Below, piece after piece: positions 5,749 to 7,639 of a stretch of 7,639 nucleotides of DNA (position 1 is the first letter of the stretch; every line of letters starts with the position of its first letter). Under the pieces are notes generated by a model. That model saw nothing but the letters and a program-made list of their open reading frames with translations. It searched no databases and was not told the DNA's origin. The translations under genes were made by a program, and so were the position numbers. This DNA is from Thermoprotei archaeon (GTDB taxonomy: Archaea > Thermoproteota > Thermoprotei > QMSL01 > B3-G16), in contig QMSL01000063.1 in NCBI GenBank assembly GCA_003649665.1, forward strand, positions 1 through 7,639. Reading direction: 5' to 3'.

Positions 5749-6906
5749 ATGAGCGTGAGGAGCTTCATGTTTTATATGCCAACTAAAGTAATCTTCAAAA
5801 GAGGTAGCCTTAATGAGGTCGGGAGAGAAACGAGGTCGTTAGGTAAAAGAGTTCTTTTAGTGACAGGGAGGAGGTTTGCTAGACAGTATGGTTACCTAGA
5901 TCGTTTAAGTAAATTAATGGAGAAAGAAGGACTCGTAGTTCATATATATGATAAAGTAGAGCCTAATCCATCCTTTGAGACCGTAAATAGAGGCGCAGAA
6001 TATGCTAGAGAGCATAATGTAGACGTAATTGTTGCATTCGGAGGAGGAAGCGCTATAGATGCTGCTAAGGGTATAGCAGTATTATGTACCCAAGGTGGTA
6101 AGATAGAGGATTATGTATATCCTAATATGGTCGAAGGCGAGGTACTACCAGTAGTTGCCATTCCGACTACATGCGGAACGGGAAGCGAGGTGACAAGGTA
6201 TGCCGTTCTTACAGACATTAAGAGGAAAAAGAAGCTAACCGTAGTGGGCTACCCAATTATACCTAAGATTGCGTTGCTAGATCCACTTGTACTTAGGCAT
6301 TTACCATCAGAACTAACAGCATATACTGCACTAGATGCTCTTTCCCATGCGCTTGAAGCCTACTGGTCAAAGTCAAGTCAGCCTATTTCAGATTTAGTAG
6401 CTCTTGAAAGTATAAAGGTAATAATAAAAAACATAGAGGCCGGGTATAAGGATCCTGAGAAGAGGGATGCCCTTCATTATGCAAGTCTTCTAGCAGGTAT
6501 CGCAATAAATGCAGCGGGGACTACAATGATACATGGAGTTGGATACTACCTAACGGCATACCATAACATACATCATGGATTAGCTAACGCAATGTTCTTA
6601 CCGTTTGCATTTAAATTTAACTCTCCAGTAATTAAGGAGAAAGTAATGAGATTAGCTCAGTACTTAGAGATTAAGGCTAGTAACTATGAAGAGGCTGCAA
6701 ATAGGTTCTTCAAATTACTATGTAGACTAGAGGATGCTGTTGGTATACCCAAGAGTTTAAGAGATATTGGAATAAGCGAGAGTGAAATAGATGATATAGT
6801 TAAAGACGCCCTTACATACGAACGAAATATGAAGAATAACCCCAGGCCCATAGATTATGAAAGTCTTAGGGAAATAGTTCTCGAAGCTTATAGTGGAAGG
6901 CCTTGA
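5749..6906 (+). CDS. Iron-dependent (group III) alcohol dehydrogenase
   Basis: This 385-residue cytoplasmic oxidoreductase interconverts alcohols and aldehydes or ketones with NAD(P)(H). The N-terminal Rossmann-like half contains MFYMPTKVIFKRGSL (7-21), the cofactor-binding motif FGGGSAIDAAKG (97-108) and IPTTCGTGSEVTRYAVLTD (138-156). The helical C-terminal half carries the metal ligands at the family positions: Asp196 and His200 (ALDALSHALEAYWS), His262 (MIHGVGYYLTAYH) and His276 (HHGLANAMFLP). All four are present, so the enzyme should be active with Fe2+ or a similar metal. Length is normal for the family (about 380-400). Substrate and coenzyme preference cannot be deduced; related enzymes include lactaldehyde reductase, 1,3-propanediol dehydrogenase and butanol dehydrogenase, so a specific name would be overreach. 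It has its own promoter and converges with the MarC gene, 22 bases between stops, so it appears monocistronic. Confidence 0.92.
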   Translation: MSVRSFMFYMPTKVIFKRGSLNEVGRETRSLGKRVLLVTGRRFARQYGYLDRLSKLMEKEGLVVHIYDKVEPNPSFETVNRGAEYAREHNVDVIVAFGGGSAIDAAKGIAVLCTQGGKIEDYVYPNMVEGEVLPVVAIPTTCGTGSEVTRYAVLTDIKRKKKLTVVGYPIIPKIALLDPLVLRHLPSELTAYTALDALSHALEAYWSKSSQPISDLVALESIKVIIKNIEAGYKDPEKRDALHYASLLAGIAINAAGTTMIHGVGYYLTAYHNIHHGLANAMFLPFAFKFNSPVIKEKVMRLAQYLEIKASNYEEAANRFFKLLCRLEDAVGIPKSLRDIGISESEIDDIVKDALTYERNMKNNPRPIDYESLREIVLEAYSGRP

Positions 6907-6928
6907 TGAACATCATGCCATCGTGAAC

Positions 6929-7531
6929 TCATGTTTTTAAGAACTCCCTATACATTCCCATTATTCCATCTCTTATCATAGATATGGCGAAAACAGCTAA
7001 TATGAATGCCATTATTCTAGAGATAACTAGTAGGACATTAATGCCTAATCGCTCTATAATGAAGCTGACATAATTTAGTATTATTAGGGCTAATATGGTG
7101 TTTGCGATAATTGAGAACACGGCTGGGATTAGACCATAAATCGAATAGATGTACATGACAACATATATACTACCAGGTCCTGCTAAAAGCGGAGTTGCCA
7201 AGGGGACTATAGCGATATCCTCTGATTTAACTTTCTGCGCTTCCTCCCTTCCCAAAAGACCTTCTATTGCTATTAGGAGAAGAAGGAGGCCTCCTGCCAC
7301 TTTTATATCTTCCATAGTAACGCCATAATAATTAAAGATCATGGGACCAAAGAACATGAAGAATATTAATAAAGTCCCTGCCGCTATTACGGAGCGTAGG
7401 TAAATCTTACGTCTCTCCTCAGGGTTGAAGTCCTTAGTCAATGAAAGAAATATTGGTGCATTACCTATAGCATCAAATACTATGAAGAGGAATATGAAAG
7501 ATTCTATAAGCTGTCGTACGAGAGAGCTCAT
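6929..7531 (-). CDS. MarC-family integral membrane protein
   Basis: This 200-residue protein matches the MarC family (PF01914), polytopic cytoplasmic-membrane proteins of unsettled function; the bacterial multiple-antibiotic-resistance link was not upheld, so no transport substrate should be assumed. Family signposts are FDAIGNAPIFLSLTKDF (19-35) with PEERRKI (37-43), VAGGLLLLLIAIEGLLG (78-94), VPLATPLLAGPGSI (109-122) and FAISMIRDGI (181-190). About six membrane helices are visible, roughly 8-30, 46-67, 76-94, 108-130, 134-158 and 164-186. Length is typical (about 200-215). The ATG lies 28 nt below a minus-strand TATA-like element with no Shine-Dalgarno, implying a leaderless transcript. It lies 39 bases downstream of the fragment at the window's right edge. 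Confidence 0.92.
   Translation of the reverse strand: MSSLVRQLIESFIFLFIVFDAIGNAPIFLSLTKDFNPEERRKIYLRSVIAAGTLLIFFMFFGPMIFNYYGVTMEDIKVAGGLLLLLIAIEGLLGREEAQKVKSEDIAIVPLATPLLAGPGSIYVVMYIYSIYGLIPAVFSIIANTILALIILNYVSFIIERLGINVLLVISRIMAFILAVFAISMIRDGIMGMYREFLKT
6932..6938 (+). terminator. Possible T-rich terminator of the alcohol dehydrogenase gene
   Basis: A run of five T residues (6934-6938) lies about 30 nt after the dehydrogenase stop codon. Archaeal RNA polymerase commonly terminates at short U-tracts without a hairpin. The run lies inside the 3' end of the convergent MarC gene, so the two transcripts would overlap. A similar five-T run at 5040-5044 could serve the methyltransferase gene. Both are weak. 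Confidence 0.25.
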
Positions 7532-7553
7532 ATCATGATAATGTTGAAGGAAG

Positions 7554-7563
7554 AAATAAAAAG
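7554..7563 (-). promoter_or_regulatory. TATA-like box of the MarC gene
   Basis: The minus strand reads TCTTTTTATTTCTT across this stretch, an A/T-rich box A-like element whose centre is about 28 nt above the MarC ATG. That spacing fits a leaderless start. It begins directly after the stop codon of the upstream gene, suggesting that MarC has its own promoter even though it lies in the same direction. Confidence 0.45.
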
Positions 7564-7570
7564 ATTCATT

Positions 7571-7639
7571 TCATGAAGAAAGGTTCACCTCAATCACTTT
7601 AGTGAGACCACTAGGTATATCAACTATCTTAATGATCCA
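7571..7639 (-). CDS. C-terminal fragment of an unidentified protein
   Basis: The minus strand is open from the window edge to a TGA at 7573-7571, giving 22 residues: WIIKIVDIPSG followed by LTKVIEVNLSS. The alternating hydrophobic pattern looks like two beta-strands joined by a short turn. The other two minus-strand frames are interrupted early, and the position just upstream of the MarC promoter is where a preceding gene should end. The fragment is too short for family assignment; no function is proposed. Confidence 0.5.
   Translation of the reverse strand, partial: WIIKIVDIPSGLTKVIEVNLSS

Noticed and set aside
6903..6909. TTGATGA resembling a C box of an archaeal C/D guide RNA at the end of the alcohol dehydrogenase gene
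   Set aside because: No CTGA D box is found at a suitable distance downstream, so there is no C/D RNA to support. The similar TTGATGA at 174-180 is simply the GH2 start region.
1..7639. CRISPR array, tRNA/rRNA, insertion sequence or defence system
   Set aside because: No regularly spaced short repeats, no tRNA-like cloverleaf region, no transposase or nuclease/defence motifs were seen; intergenic space totals only a few hundred bases.

Overview
The window looks like a chromosomal segment of a hyperthermophilic or thermophilic archaeon, most likely a member of the Thermoproteota (Crenarchaeota). The evidence is an AT-rich genome dominated by AGG/AGA and ATA codons, short intergenic gaps, archaeal TATA (box A) elements about 26-30 nt upstream of start codons with no ribosome binding site (leaderless genes), and an archaeal-type RNase HI closely resembling the Sulfolobus tokodaii enzyme. 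The genus cannot be fixed from the sequence.

Layout. Positions 1-112 (minus) hold the first 37 codons of a gene that runs off the left edge. A 64-bp divergent intergenic region follows; its promoter elements seem to overlap back to back. Positions 177-4355 (plus) encode a 1392-residue, membrane-anchored, externally facing glycoside hydrolase family 2 enzyme. Its C-terminal half is unusual: two Rossmann/GATase1-like domains and two CBM36/CBM60-like calcium-type carbohydrate-binding modules, one of which appears to be inserted inside the second GATase-like domain. Immediately downstream and probably co-transcribed (4360-4995) is a SPOUT-fold methyltransferase of the Sfm1/DUF431 family. A convergent gene (5637-5002, minus) encodes RNase HI with a C-terminal extension. 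A second divergent promoter region (5638-5748) separates it from an iron-dependent alcohol dehydrogenase (5749-6906, plus). That gene converges with a MarC-family membrane protein (7531-6929, minus). The last 69 bases (7639-7571, minus) are the tail of another, unidentified gene.

How the genes work together. No single pathway is evident. The GH2 enzyme is a glycan-degradation or glycan-processing enzyme working outside the cell. The fragment divergent from it could be another glycan-active protein, but that is only a guess from its first residues. The methyltransferase, RNase HI, alcohol dehydrogenase and MarC genes look like ordinary, functionally unrelated neighbours. No tRNA, rRNA, CRISPR array, insertion sequence or transposase was seen. 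The most distinctive element is the domain architecture of the GH2 protein.
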